A stretch of DNA of 64,000 nt, taken from assembly GCA_934309145.1 (NCBI GenBank), contig CAKRCW010000003.1, forward strand, positions 175,632 through 239,631, in the 5' to 3' direction. Shown piece by piece: positions 51,173 to 60,612 of this stretch. Source of the stretch: an uncultured Lachnospiraceae bacterium. Lineage in GTDB: Bacteria > Bacillota > Clostridia > Lachnospirales > Lachnospiraceae. Positions within the stretch are counted from its first letter, which is position 1; every line of letters begins with the position of its first letter. Below the pieces are notes generated by a model. That model was given only the letters and a program-made list of their open reading frames with translations, did not search any database and had not been told where the DNA came from. The translations under genes were made by a program, and so were the position numbers.

Positions 51173-53437
51173 ATGGCAGAGGAGATTAAGATGTCCCAGA
51201 ACTCATTGAAGAAGGAAATAAGTAAGCCGAAGGATTTTACGCCTCCGGAGGAGTTATATGCCCAGCTGCTTGACACAATACGGAAGTATCATCCGTCCTC
51301 AGACCTATCTATGATTGAGAAGGCATATAAGATAGCGTCAGAGGCACATAAGGATCAGAAGAGAAAATCAGGTGAGCCATATATTATTCACCCTATATGC
51401 GTGGCAATTATACTTGCAGAGCTTGAGCTTGACAAGGAAACTATTGTTGCCGGAATACTGCATGACGTTGTTGAAGATACCGTTATGACAACAGATGAGA
51501 TAGCGTCAGAATTCTCTGATGAGATAGCACTTCTTGTTGATGGCGTCACTAAGCTCACACAGCTTGATTTATCACAGGATAAGATAGAGATACAGGCGGA
51601 GAACCTTCGTAAGATGTTCCTTGCCATGGCTAAGGATATCAGAGTAATACTTATCAAGCTTGCAGACAGACTTCACAATCTTAGAACCTTGCAGTATCAG
51701 TCACCTCAGAAGCAGATAGAGAAGGCAAGAGAGACTATGGATATCTATGCCCCTATCGCACACAGGTTAGGTATATCTAAGATTAAGATAGAGTTAGATG
51801 ATTTGTCTATGCAGTACTTATATCCGGATGTCTATAAGTCTCTTAAGGAAGAAGTGACTACAAGACTTAATGCCAGTGAGGATTTCATCGCACAGATGGT
51901 TGATGAGATAAGAGGCTATATGAAGGAGGCTGACATTGAGTGTGAGGTTGACGGAAGAGTAAAGCATTTGTTCAGCATCTATAAGAAGATGATTACACAG
52001 AATAAGACTCTCGACCAGATATATGATATACACGCGATAAGAATAAAGGTTGATACAGTCCGTGACTGTTATGCGGCACTTGGCATAATACATGAGAAGT
52101 ACAAGCCTATACCGGGCAGATTTAAGGATTATATTGCCATGCCTAAGCAGAACATGTATCAGTCATTGCACACGACCTTGATAGGTCCGGGTGGACGACC
52201 ATTTGAGATACAGATAAGAACTTATGAGATGCACAGGACTGCTGAATACGGTATCGCTGCACACTGGAAATACAAAGAAGGTGGAAACACAAAGGATAAC
52301 GAAGAGCAGAAGATGAGCTGGCTCAGACAGATTCTTGAGTGGCAGACAGATACCACAGATAACAAGGAATTTATGAGCTTCGTAAAGACAGACCTTGATT
52401 TGTTCTCAGATCAGGTATACTGCTTTACACCGGCAGGAGATGTAAAGAACCTTCCTACCGGCTCAACCCCTATCGATTTTGCATACAGTATTCATACTGC
52501 GGTTGGTAATAAGATGATAGGTGCGAGAGTTAATGGACGACAGGTTCCGATAGAGACAGAGCTTCACAACGGAGACCGTGTAGAGATAATTACCTCACAG
52601 AATTCAAAAGGACCTAGTCTTGACTGGCTTTCGGTTGTCAAAAGCTCGCAGGCTAAGACGAAGATTAATCAGTGGTTCAGACAGGAGAATAAAGAGGACA
52701 ACATACAGCGTGGTAAGGATGCTGTTATCGCATATTGCAAGGCGAAGTCTATCATTCTCTCTGATTTGATGAAACCGGAGCTTATAGAAGCTGTCCTTAA
52801 GAAGTACAACTTTGCAAATTGGGATGCACTTATGGCTTCGGTAGGACATGGCGGACTTAAGGAAGGTCAGATTGTAAACAGACTTCTTGAGGAGTATAAG
52901 AAGGAAGAGGCTAAGAAGGTTACCGAGGAGCAGATTGTTGACAAGATTAACACTCCGGGACGTGGAAATGGAGCCCCGAAGGGCGGAATTGTTGTCAAGG
53001 GAATGGATGATGTTGCAGTTCGTTTCTCTAAGTGTTGTGCACCTGTTCCGGGAGATGAGATAGTAGGTTATATTACAAGAGGACGTGGAATATCAATTCA
53101 CAGAACAGACTGTGTAAATATACTTTGCATGGATGAATTTGACAGAGAGCGTCTTATAGAGGCTGACTGGGCTGAGTCACCTGTTCAAGATGCGAGCCTT
53201 TACAGTACAGAGATTATTATATATGCAAATGACAGCAAGGGACTTGTATTTGCGTTGTCTAAGGTATTTAACGAGGCAAATATTAATCTTACAGGTATGA
53301 ATGTAAGAGTAAATAAGCAGGGCAAGGCTACGGTTTCTGTCAAGTTTGAGATACATTCCAAGGAACAGCTTAACAGAGTTATAGCTAAAATTCGTAACAT
53401 AGAGGGTATTATTGATATAGAGAGAACAGCAGGCTAG
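51173..53437 (+). CDS. bifunctional (p)ppGpp synthetase/hydrolase (RelA/SpoT)
   Basis: A 754-residue Rel protein, start taken at ATG 51173 (AGAAGGAAG upstream; a GTG at 51164 is in frame). The HD hydrolase has HDVVEDTVMTTDEI, KLADRLHNLRTLQY; the synthetase has RVKHLFSIYKKM (about 263-274), DIHAIRIKVD and PKQNMYQSLHTTLIG; then TGS (FCFTPAGD is read as YCFTPAGDVKNLPTGSTPIDFAY), helical, zinc-finger (SKCCAPVPGDEIVGYI) and ACT domains. Both hydrolase and synthetase motifs are complete. It controls the stringent response. It ends 19 bp before the MBL gene. Confidence 0.96.
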   Translation: MAEEIKMSQNSLKKEISKPKDFTPPEELYAQLLDTIRKYHPSSDLSMIEKAYKIASEAHKDQKRKSGEPYIIHPICVAIILAELELDKETIVAGILHDVVEDTVMTTDEIASEFSDEIALLVDGVTKLTQLDLSQDKIEIQAENLRKMFLAMAKDIRVILIKLADRLHNLRTLQYQSPQKQIEKARETMDIYAPIAHRLGISKIKIELDDLSMQYLYPDVYKSLKEEVTTRLNASEDFIAQMVDEIRGYMKEADIECEVDGRVKHLFSIYKKMITQNKTLDQIYDIHAIRIKVDTVRDCYAALGIIHEKYKPIPGRFKDYIAMPKQNMYQSLHTTLIGPGGRPFEIQIRTYEMHRTAEYGIAAHWKYKEGGNTKDNEEQKMSWLRQILEWQTDTTDNKEFMSFVKTDLDLFSDQVYCFTPAGDVKNLPTGSTPIDFAYSIHTAVGNKMIGARVNGRQVPIETELHNGDRVEIITSQNSKGPSLDWLSVVKSSQAKTKINQWFRQENKEDNIQRGKDAVIAYCKAKSIILSDLMKPELIEAVLKKYNFANWDALMASVGHGGLKEGQIVNRLLEEYKKEEAKKVTEEQIVDKINTPGRGNGAPKGGIVVKGMDDVAVRFSKCCAPVPGDEIVGYITRGRGISIHRTDCVNILCMDEFDRERLIEADWAESPVQDASLYSTEIIIYANDSKGLVFALSKVFNEANINLTGMNVRVNKQGKATVSVKFEIHSKEQLNRVIAKIRNIEGIIDIERTAG

Positions 53438-53456
53438 ATATAGAAAGGATGGATTT

Positions 53457-54089
53457 ATGGCTAATTTAATTACTATTACCAATGTTCTTGGTTCATTTGC
53501 GACTAATTGCTATACAGTTGCCAACTCAGACACAAGAGAGGCACTTATTATAGATCCTGCTGACAGGGCAGATTATCTTATAAGGATGTACGAGAATCAG
53601 AACCTAAAGCCGGTTGCAGTGCTTCTCACACATGGACATTATGACCATATAGGAGCCTTGGCAGGAGTGAGAGAGGCTTTTCCTGATATAAAGGTATATG
53701 CGGGAAAGGAAGAGGATGAGGTTCTAAGAAGCACAGACCTTAATCTTTCAGCTATGTTTGGAGCACCAACAGCTACAAGTGCAGATATCTATGTGGATGA
53801 CGGTGAGGAGATAGAGCTTCTCGGAACTAAGATTAAATGTCTCCATGTTCCGGGACATACCAAAGGTGGAACATGTTATTATTTCGCTGATGAAAAGCTT
53901 CTTTTTTCAGGAGATACATTGTTTTATGGAAGTATAGGACGTTCCGACTTTCCTACAGGAGATGGACATGCTCTGCTTGAGAATATTGAGAAGAAGCTGC
54001 TTGTTTTGCCGGATGATGTGACAGTTTATCCGGGACACAATGATAGAACAAGCATTAAGAAGGAAAAAGAGTTTAATCCTTATTTTTAG
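53457..54089 (+). CDS. metallo-beta-lactamase-fold hydrolase (glyoxalase II-like)
   Basis: A 210-residue MBL-fold enzyme. LLTHGHYDHIGALAG (about 58-72) is the metal-binding HxHxDH motif, followed by LHVPGHTKGGTCYYF (third-His region), LFSGDTLFYGSIGRSDFP (bridging Asp) and YPGHNDRTSI near the end. It matches the glyoxalase II/YcbL group that hydrolyses thioesters. The substrate is unclear. It is the usual neighbour of Rel and hemZ in Lachnospiraceae-type genomes. GAAAGGATGG gives the ribosome site. Confidence 0.92.
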   Translation: MANLITITNVLGSFATNCYTVANSDTREALIIDPADRADYLIRMYENQNLKPVAVLLTHGHYDHIGALAGVREAFPDIKVYAGKEEDEVLRSTDLNLSAMFGAPTATSADIYVDDGEEIELLGTKIKCLHVPGHTKGGTCYYFADEKLLFSGDTLFYGSIGRSDFPTGDGHALLENIEKKLLVLPDDVTVYPGHNDRTSIKKEKEFNPYF

Positions 54090-54129
54090 TTATGGAGGGA
54101 TATAACTCTGGTGTAATTTGGAGATATAT

Positions 54130-55677
54130 ATGATTTTGTTGATACAAAACAGTCAGGAATATAACAACGACCTGCGTGCTATGATTATGGCATTTTATCC
54201 GGGGGTGAAGATTGTTACGGACGAGAGTCTTTGCGACAGCTTTGAAGCACTTCTGCGTGTAGAGTATAGCGACGAGAGTACAATACTTACTGTGTGTAAG
54301 CAGGGACATATGTGTGATAATCCTGACGATTTAAGCGAGGTTAAGGAGCTTCCCTTTTACAAAGGCAGGCTGTTCATATCGTCATGTGGCTATCGTGCAA
54401 AGATAGATGAGGATTACCGCAATAAGAAGGTGTTCAGGAACATCCTTAAGATGGCAGCTTACAGGCTGCTGGGTCAGCTGGCAGACAGGAGACTTCCCTG
54501 GGGAGACCTTACAGGAGTTAGACCGACTAAGATAGCGATGGCTAAGCTTGCCAGGAATGAGACAGATGATAATGAGAATATACACAACAGGGTTGTTAAT
54601 TATTATCTTGATGTGTATGATGTAAGCAGAAATAAGGCAGAGCTTGCAACAAAGGTTGCCGAGAAGGAGCTTTGTCTTGTTAAGGATATAGATATGGACA
54701 GCGATTACTGCCTGTATGTGGGAATCCCATTTTGTCCAAGCAGATGTCTATACTGCTCATTTACCTCATATCCGATAGGTATTTATAAGGAAAAGGCGAT
54801 AACTTATATAGATAAGCTGTGCGAGGAGCTTGATTATATAGCTGATAGATATAAGGATAAACGACTTGTGGCTATATATGTAGGTGGAGGGACACCGACC
54901 TCCATATCGCATGAGCTGCTCGATAAGCTGTTAGGACATATAGTAAATGCATTTTCACTTGATGATGAAGCTGTAAGTGCCGGACTTAAGGAATTTACCG
55001 TTGAGGCAGGCAGACCGGACAGCATAACTGTGGAGAAGCTTGATGTTATGAAGAAGCATGGCGTTAGTAGGATAAGCATCAATCCGCAGACCATGAACGA
55101 TGAGACGCTTAAAACCATCGGACGAGCACACACCTCTGCCCAGACTATAGAGGCATTTCGGATGGCTAGAATGGCAGGCTTTGACAATATCAATATGGAT
55201 TTGATAGCGGGTCTTCCGGGTGAGAATCTTGACAGTATGAGACATACCTTAGATGAGGTTAAGGTGCTTAATCCAGAGAGTATAACTGTTCACTCGCTTG
55301 CTATTAAGCGTGCTGCTAACCTGAGGCAGCAGATGGATGAGTATGGCACAAGCATTAATCAGGACATGGATGCGATGCATGAGATGGTGGCAGAGACAGC
55401 CACACTTCTTGGGATGGAGCCTTATTATCTGTACCGCCAGAAGAATATCGGAGGTAACCTTGAGAATGTAGGATATGCAAAGCCAGACACAGAATGTCTA
55501 TATAATATCTTGATTATGGAAGAAATGACTGATATTATAGCAGCGGGTGCTGGAAGCTCTACTAAGCTTGTGTACCATGCAGAGAACCGTGTTGAGCGTG
55601 TTGAAAACTGCAAGTCTGTTGATGATTACATGAATCGTTTCGATGAGATGATTGCCAGAAAAGAGAATATAAAGTAA
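54130..55677 (+). CDS. hemZ: HemZ, radical SAM coproporphyrinogen dehydrogenase-like
   Basis: A 515-residue protein. ATG 54130 has TTGGAG 6 nt upstream; an upstream in-frame TTG (54118) is less likely. The N-terminal ~175 residues include PWGDLTGVRPTKIA, typical of HemZ. The radical SAM core has GIPFCPSRCLYCSFTSYP with the CX3CX2C cluster, the SAM region YVGGGTPTSIS, and GRAHTSAQTIEAF and LIAGLPGENLDSM as later strands. HemZ is a HemN-like protein; its in vivo substrate is not settled. It is the middle of the Rel-MBL-hemZ-hisS-aspS run. Confidence 0.93.
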   Translation: MILLIQNSQEYNNDLRAMIMAFYPGVKIVTDESLCDSFEALLRVEYSDESTILTVCKQGHMCDNPDDLSEVKELPFYKGRLFISSCGYRAKIDEDYRNKKVFRNILKMAAYRLLGQLADRRLPWGDLTGVRPTKIAMAKLARNETDDNENIHNRVVNYYLDVYDVSRNKAELATKVAEKELCLVKDIDMDSDYCLYVGIPFCPSRCLYCSFTSYPIGIYKEKAITYIDKLCEELDYIADRYKDKRLVAIYVGGGTPTSISHELLDKLLGHIVNAFSLDDEAVSAGLKEFTVEAGRPDSITVEKLDVMKKHGVSRISINPQTMNDETLKTIGRAHTSAQTIEAFRMARMAGFDNINMDLIAGLPGENLDSMRHTLDEVKVLNPESITVHSLAIKRAANLRQQMDEYGTSINQDMDAMHEMVAETATLLGMEPYYLYRQKNIGGNLENVGYAKPDTECLYNILIMEEMTDIIAAGAGSSTKLVYHAENRVERVENCKSVDDYMNRFDEMIARKENIK

Positions 55678-55716
55678 TGTATATCATGTGTTAATGATTA
55701 AGAGGAGGACATATAG

Positions 55717-56979
55717 ATGGCAATGAAGAAAAAGCCGGTAACCGGTATGAAGGACATATTACCAAAGGAGATGGCAATCCGTGATTATTGTATAGCACTT
55801 ATCAAGGAAACATATAAGACCTTTGGTTTTAACTCTGTTGAGACACCTTGCGTTGAGCATATTGAGAATCTTAACAGTAAGCAGGGTGGAGAGAACGAGA
55901 AGCTTATATTTAAAATTTTAAAGCGTGGCGAGAAGCTTAAGCTAGATGAGGCAAAGGAGGAGCTAGACCTTGTAGATGGCGGATTGCGTTATGACCTTAC
56001 TGTACCTCTTTCACGTTATTATTCTAATAATGCTAATGACCTTCCTAGTCCATTTAAGGCACTTCAGATGGGTAACGTATGGAGAGCTGACCGTCCTCAG
56101 AGAGGAAGATACAGACAGTTCATGCAGTGTGATATAGATATACTTGGCGAGCCTACCATCTTAGCTGAGATAGAGCTTATACTTGCTACAACTACACTGC
56201 TTGGCAAGCTTGATTTCAAGAATTTTACAATCCGTATAAATGACAGAAGAATACTTAAGGCAATGGCAGCCTACAGTGGTTTTTCAGAGGAAGATTACGA
56301 CACAGTATTTATTATCCTTGACAAGATGGATAAGATAGGTTTAGATGGTGTAAAGGAGGAGCTTATCAAGGAGGGCTATGAGTCAGCTTCTGTTGACAAG
56401 TACCTTGATTTGTTTGAGAAGGTTACATCAGATGTAAGTGGTGTGCAGTATTTAAAGGATACACTTGGTGACTTCCTTCCTGGTGATGTGGCAGAGAATT
56501 TGAAGACCATAATTGACAGCGTTGAGAGTACAAAGAGTGCTGAGTTTAAGATGGCATTTGATCCTACTCTTGTAAGAGGTATGTCTTACTACACAGGTCC
56601 CATCTTTGAGATATCAATGGATGAGTTTGGCGGTTCAGTAGGTGGCGGTGGACGTTATGATGAGATGATAGGCAAGTTCACCGGACAGGCGACACCGGCA
56701 TGTGGATTTTCTATAGGCTTTGAGAGGATTATTATGCTGTTGTTGGAGCGTAACTTCGAGATTCCGGGCGCAGGTAATAAGGTTGCTTATCTGATAGATA
56801 AGAATATGCCAGCCGACAAGCTTCTTATAATTCTTGATAAGGCTAAGAAGGCAAGAGAGGAAGGTTCACTTGTCAATATAGCTATTATGAAGAAGAACAA
56901 GAAGTTCCAGAAGGAGCAGATGACTGCTGAGGGTTATACACAGTTTGAGGAATTCTATGCAGATTCCTTCGAGGGTTAA
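55717..56979 (+). CDS. hisS: histidyl-tRNA synthetase
   Basis: A 420-residue class II synthetase. GMKDILPKEMAIRDYC starts it, motif 1 ETPCVEHIENL (about 41-51), motif 2 FKALQMGNVWRADRPQRGRYRQFMQCD is spread over about 110-136, the His-specific LVRGMSYYTGPIFEI (about 285-299) and motif 3 ACGFSIGFERIIMLL (about 328-342). A short anticodon-binding end follows, somewhat reduced versus typical enzymes. No T-box leader fits in the 39-bp gap, so it is controlled with the operon. AGAGGAGGAC gives a strong ribosome site. Confidence 0.96.
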   Translation: MAMKKKPVTGMKDILPKEMAIRDYCIALIKETYKTFGFNSVETPCVEHIENLNSKQGGENEKLIFKILKRGEKLKLDEAKEELDLVDGGLRYDLTVPLSRYYSNNANDLPSPFKALQMGNVWRADRPQRGRYRQFMQCDIDILGEPTILAEIELILATTTLLGKLDFKNFTIRINDRRILKAMAAYSGFSEEDYDTVFIILDKMDKIGLDGVKEELIKEGYESASVDKYLDLFEKVTSDVSGVQYLKDTLGDFLPGDVAENLKTIIDSVESTKSAEFKMAFDPTLVRGMSYYTGPIFEISMDEFGGSVGGGGRYDEMIGKFTGQATPACGFSIGFERIIMLLLERNFEIPGAGNKVAYLIDKNMPADKLLIILDKAKKAREEGSLVNIAIMKKNKKFQKEQMTAEGYTQFEEFYADSFEG

Positions 56980-57060
56980 TTCTTTGCGAAATAGATAAGA
57001 AATCAATAATAATACGGACAGGATTGTTCGTAAGTAAGATAGATACAGGAGGCTATGAAA

Positions 57061-58869
57061 ATGGCAGAATCAATGCAGGGACTTCACAGAAGTCACAGAT
57101 GTACAGAGGTTAATAATACGATGGTCGGAAACACCGTGACCGTTATGGGCTGGGTGCAGAAAAGTCGTAATAAGGGAGGCATTATCTTCGTAGATTTACG
57201 AGATAGAAGCGGAATATTACAGGTAATATTCGAGGAGTCAAACTGTGGAGCAGAGAGCTTTGCAAAGGCAGAGAAGCTTCGTTCTGAGTTCGTTGTTGCA
57301 ATTACAGGTACAGTTGCCAAGCGTGGCGGTGCAGTAAATGAGAACCTCGCAACAGGAGATATCGAGGTTATCGCAAATGATATCCGTATACTCGCAGAGG
57401 CAGATACACCTCCATTCCCTATTGAGGAGAACAGCAAGACTAAGGAGGATTTAAGACTTAAGTATCGTTACCTTGACCTTCGTCGCCCTGACCTCCAGAA
57501 AAATATAATGATGAGAAGCCAGATAACAACACTTACCAGAGCATTTATGGCTAAGGAAGGCTTTATCGAGATAGAGACACCTACACTTTGTAAGTCAACA
57601 CCTGAGGGAGCAAGAGATTACCTTGTTCCAAGCCGTGTACACCCGGGTGAGTTCTATGCACTTCCACAGTCACCACAGATATACAAGCAGCTTCTTATGT
57701 GCTCAGGCTATGACAGATACTTCCAGATAGCCAGATGTTACCGTGATGAGGATTTACGTGCTGACAGACAGCCTGAATTTACCCAGATTGATATGGAGCT
57801 TTCATTTGTAGATGTTGATGATGTAATAGATGTAAATGAGAGACTTCTTGCCAACTTATTCAAGGAGGTTCTTGGAGTTGAAGTTAAGCTTCCTATTCAG
57901 AGAATGACATATAAGGAAGCAATGGAGCGTTTTGGTTCTGACAAGCCGGACCTTAGATTTGGTATGGAATTAAAGGACGTAACAGATGTTGTCAAGGATT
58001 CAGAGTTTGTTGTATTTAAGAGTGCTATAGAAAATGGCGGAAGTGTCCGTGGTATCAATGCCAACGGACAGGGTGCTATGCCTCGTAAGAAGATAGACGC
58101 ATTGGTTGACTTTGCAAAGGGATATGGTGCAAAGGGTCTTGCATATATTGCTCTTGCTGAGGACGGAAGCATTAAGTCGTCATTTGCTAAATTCATGAAG
58201 GATGAGGAGATGACAGCCTTAATCGACAGAATGGAGGGTAAGCCGGGAGATTTACTTCTCTTTGCTGCTGACAAGAGCAAGCTTGTATATGATGTTCTTG
58301 GCGCACTTCGTCTTGAGATTGCCGGTCAGCTTGGACTTCTCAAGAAGGATGAATACAGATTTGTATGGATAACAGAGTTCCCACTTCTTGAGTGGAACGA
58401 GGAGCTTGGAAGATATCAGGCAATGCACCATCCATTTACAATGCCTATGGAGGAGGACCTTCAGTATATTGAGTCTGATCCGGGCAGAGTTCGTGCAAAG
58501 GCATACGATATAGTATTAAATGGTACAGAGATAGGTGGCGGTTCAGTCCGTATACATCAGGACGATGTACAGGAGAAGATGTTTGCGGCACTTGGATTTA
58601 CAATGGAGAGAGCTTACGACCAGTTCGGCTTCCTTCTTAACGCATTTAAGTATGGAGTACCACCTCACGCTGGTCTTGCATATGGTCTTGACAGACTTGT
58701 AATGCTTATGGCTAAAGAGGATTCTATCCGTGACGTAATCGCATTCCCTAAGGTTAAGGATGCATCATGCCTTATGAGTGAGGCTCCTAATGTAGTTGAC
58801 GAAAAGCAGCTTCTTGAGCTTGGTATAGAGATTGCCGCTACTGATGAAGCTGGCAACGAGGAAGAGTAA
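57061..58869 (+). CDS. aspS: aspartyl-tRNA synthetase, bacterial type
   Basis: A 602-residue class IIb synthetase from ATG 57061 (AGGAGG 8 nt upstream; ATG 57055 is too close to it). The N-terminal OB fold has VMGWVQKSRNKGGIIFVDLR, followed by KYRYLDLRRPDLQ, motif 2 RCYRDEDLRADRQPEFTQID, a GAD insert (about 300-410), and motif 3 GLAYGLDRLVMLM. It charges tRNA-Asp. Adjacent hisS-aspS is common in Firmicutes. The stop TAA shares one base with the ATG of the following response regulator (TAATG). Confidence 0.97.
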   Translation: MAESMQGLHRSHRCTEVNNTMVGNTVTVMGWVQKSRNKGGIIFVDLRDRSGILQVIFEESNCGAESFAKAEKLRSEFVVAITGTVAKRGGAVNENLATGDIEVIANDIRILAEADTPPFPIEENSKTKEDLRLKYRYLDLRRPDLQKNIMMRSQITTLTRAFMAKEGFIEIETPTLCKSTPEGARDYLVPSRVHPGEFYALPQSPQIYKQLLMCSGYDRYFQIARCYRDEDLRADRQPEFTQIDMELSFVDVDDVIDVNERLLANLFKEVLGVEVKLPIQRMTYKEAMERFGSDKPDLRFGMELKDVTDVVKDSEFVVFKSAIENGGSVRGINANGQGAMPRKKIDALVDFAKGYGAKGLAYIALAEDGSIKSSFAKFMKDEEMTALIDRMEGKPGDLLLFAADKSKLVYDVLGALRLEIAGQLGLLKKDEYRFVWITEFPLLEWNEELGRYQAMHHPFTMPMEEDLQYIESDPGRVRAKAYDIVLNGTEIGGGSVRIHQDDVQEKMFAALGFTMERAYDQFGFLLNAFKYGVPPHAGLAYGLDRLVMLMAKEDSIRDVIAFPKVKDASCLMSEAPNVVDEKQLLELGIEIAATDEAGNEEE

Positions 58870-59546
58870 TGCAGCAGCGATACAATATTTTAATTGTAGA
58901 GGATGACCGCACGATTGCGGAGAAAGTAAGTGAATATCTGTCACAGTGGGCATATAATGTCCGCGTGGCAGAGGATTTTCAGGATATAATAGGCGAGGTC
59001 TCACGATTCTCGCCTGATTTGATTTTGCTTGATATAATGCTTCCGTATTATAATGGCTTTTATTGGTGCAAGGAGATAAGGAAGCTGTTTAAGGTGCCGA
59101 TTGTGTTTATTTCATCTGCGAGTGATAACATGAATATAGTAATGGCAATGGATATGGGTGGAGATGATTTTATCGCGAAGCCATTTGACCTCGCAGTTTT
59201 AAATGCAAAGGTTGGAGCAGTTATAAGAAGAAGCTACTCATACACAGGACAGATGAACATAATTGAGCATGATGGAGTGATTCTTAATCTTCTTGACTCA
59301 ACGGTCAATTATAATGGAAAACAGACGGAGCTTTCTAAGAATGAACTACAGATATTTGCCATGCTTATGGAAAATGCGGGAAGTATTGTAAGCCGTGATA
59401 CTATAATGATGAGGCTGTGGGACAGCGAAAGCTTCATAGATGATAATACTTTGACTGTAAATGTTACAAGAATTAGAAAGAAATTAAGCGACATAGGTCT
59501 TTTAGATTTTGTAAAGACTAAGAAAGGTCAGGGTTATACGATATGA
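58869..59546 (+). CDS. OmpR-family response regulator (BceR-like)
   Basis: A 225-residue regulator. Receiver domain 6-115 with acidic pocket VEDD (10-13), phosphorylated Asp55 in LILLDIMLPYYNG, and Lys104 in FIAKPFD. Winged-helix domain about 130-225: LSKNELQIFAMLMENAG, LWDSESFIDDNTLTVNVTRI and RKKLSDIGLLDFVKTKKGQGY. Placement before a short sensor kinase and a BceAB-type transporter marks it as part of an antimicrobial-peptide detoxification module. It overlaps the aspS stop by 1 nt, so its basal expression is tied to aspS. It overlaps the kinase gene by 4 nt. Confidence 0.93.
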   Translation: MQQRYNILIVEDDRTIAEKVSEYLSQWAYNVRVAEDFQDIIGEVSRFSPDLILLDIMLPYYNGFYWCKEIRKLFKVPIVFISSASDNMNIVMAMDMGGDDFIAKPFDLAVLNAKVGAVIRRSYSYTGQMNIIEHDGVILNLLDSTVNYNGKQTELSKNELQIFAMLMENAGSIVSRDTIMMRLWDSESFIDDNTLTVNVTRIRKKLSDIGLLDFVKTKKGQGYTI

Positions 59547-60520
59547 GACTGGTCTTAGAGTATATAAGGTCAAAAAGGCGTTCTGTAATTGCATTTGCGA
59601 TTGCTGTGACTATATTTTTAGTTGTGTTTTACCTTATGGATATACCACTTAAGGTTATATGGTATCCTGCACTGATTTGTGTGTTATGTGCGGTGATATA
59701 TGCAGCAATAGATTTTAACTTATACAGGCGTAAGCATAATGCATTAGTAAATGCTATGAACAATATAGATGTGACAACAGATAATCTTCCTGTTTGGACA
59801 GAGCTTATTGAGAGGGACTATCAGGAATTGTTGTCAAGTATGCTTAAGCAGAAAAATAAGAAGCTACAGGACATCAGGGAGGCAAGAGAGGAGACAACCG
59901 AATATGTGGCTATGTGGACGCATCAGATTAAGACACCTCTCACAGCCTTGCAGCTAACAGCGGGTACAGTGCCAGAGCCTGTGCATACAGAGCTTATGGC
60001 AAGATTGTTTGAGATAGAGAATTATGTGGACACAATGCTGCAGTTCGTGAGACTTGAGGGCAATGTAAATGATTTGGTCTTAAAGCCGTACAACCTTAAG
60101 AGCATGGTAAATCAGGCTGTAAAGTATTTTGCCAGAATATTTATCACCAAGAATTTGCAGGTACAGATAAATGTTCCCGATGAGTTAGAGATAGTAACTG
60201 ATGAAAAATGGTTTGTCTTTGTGTTAAAGCAGCTCATATCAAATGCTTTGAAATACACTGAAAAGGGAGCTGTAAGTATATCTGCCGTAAAGGATGACAA
60301 CAAGGTAACCTTAACTATAGAGGATACGGGAATAGGGATAGCACCTGAAGATCTTCCGAGAATATTTGAGCGTGGCTATACGGGATATAATGGCAGAAAG
60401 GATAAGAAGGCATCAGGACTTGGACTTTATCTCACTAAGAGGATTACTAAGCTGTTGTCGCAGTCGATAACTATAACCTCAATACCAGCGAAGGGAACAA
60501 AGGTAACCTTACAAATTTGA
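59543..60520 (+). CDS. intramembrane-sensing histidine kinase (BceS-like)
   Basis: A 325-residue kinase. Two membrane helices (about 14-32 and 38-58) have only a few residues between them, so it has no exterior sensor, as in BceS. The phosphorylated His127 is in YVAMWTHQIKTPLTALQL; the ATP domain has LKQLISNALKYTEKGAVSIS (N box), IEDTGIGIAPEDLPRIFE and SGLGLYLTKRI. Kinases of this type sense through the BceAB transporter complex. The start overlaps the regulator's stop by 4 nt. A strong terminator follows at 60528. Confidence 0.93.
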   Translation: MRLVLEYIRSKRRSVIAFAIAVTIFLVVFYLMDIPLKVIWYPALICVLCAVIYAAIDFNLYRRKHNALVNAMNNIDVTTDNLPVWTELIERDYQELLSSMLKQKNKKLQDIREAREETTEYVAMWTHQIKTPLTALQLTAGTVPEPVHTELMARLFEIENYVDTMLQFVRLEGNVNDLVLKPYNLKSMVNQAVKYFARIFITKNLQVQINVPDELEIVTDEKWFVFVLKQLISNALKYTEKGAVSISAVKDDNKVTLTIEDTGIGIAPEDLPRIFERGYTGYNGRKDKKASGLGLYLTKRITKLLSQSITITSIPAKGTKVTLQI

Positions 60521-60527
60521 AAGGAAT

Positions 60528-60576
60528 AAAAGGAAAATGTAAGCCAAACTTAAGGCAACACATTTTCCTTTTTTAT
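60528..60576 (+). terminator. strong terminator between the sensor kinase and the ABC genes
   Basis: AAAAGGAAAATGT (60528-60540) and ACATTTTCCTTTT (60560-60572) form a perfect 13-bp stem with an inner GCC/GGC pair, then T residues. A TATAAT (60576-60581) begins right at its end and could be the -10 of the transporter genes; no good -35 was found. Confidence 0.88.
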
Positions 60577-60612
60577 ATAATAGGGACATAAAATAAAAAA
60601 GGAGTAATTGTT

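Noticed and set aside
55678..55716. Possible T-box leader before hisS
   Set aside because: Only 39 bp separate hemZ and hisS, and there is no T-box sequence or terminator.
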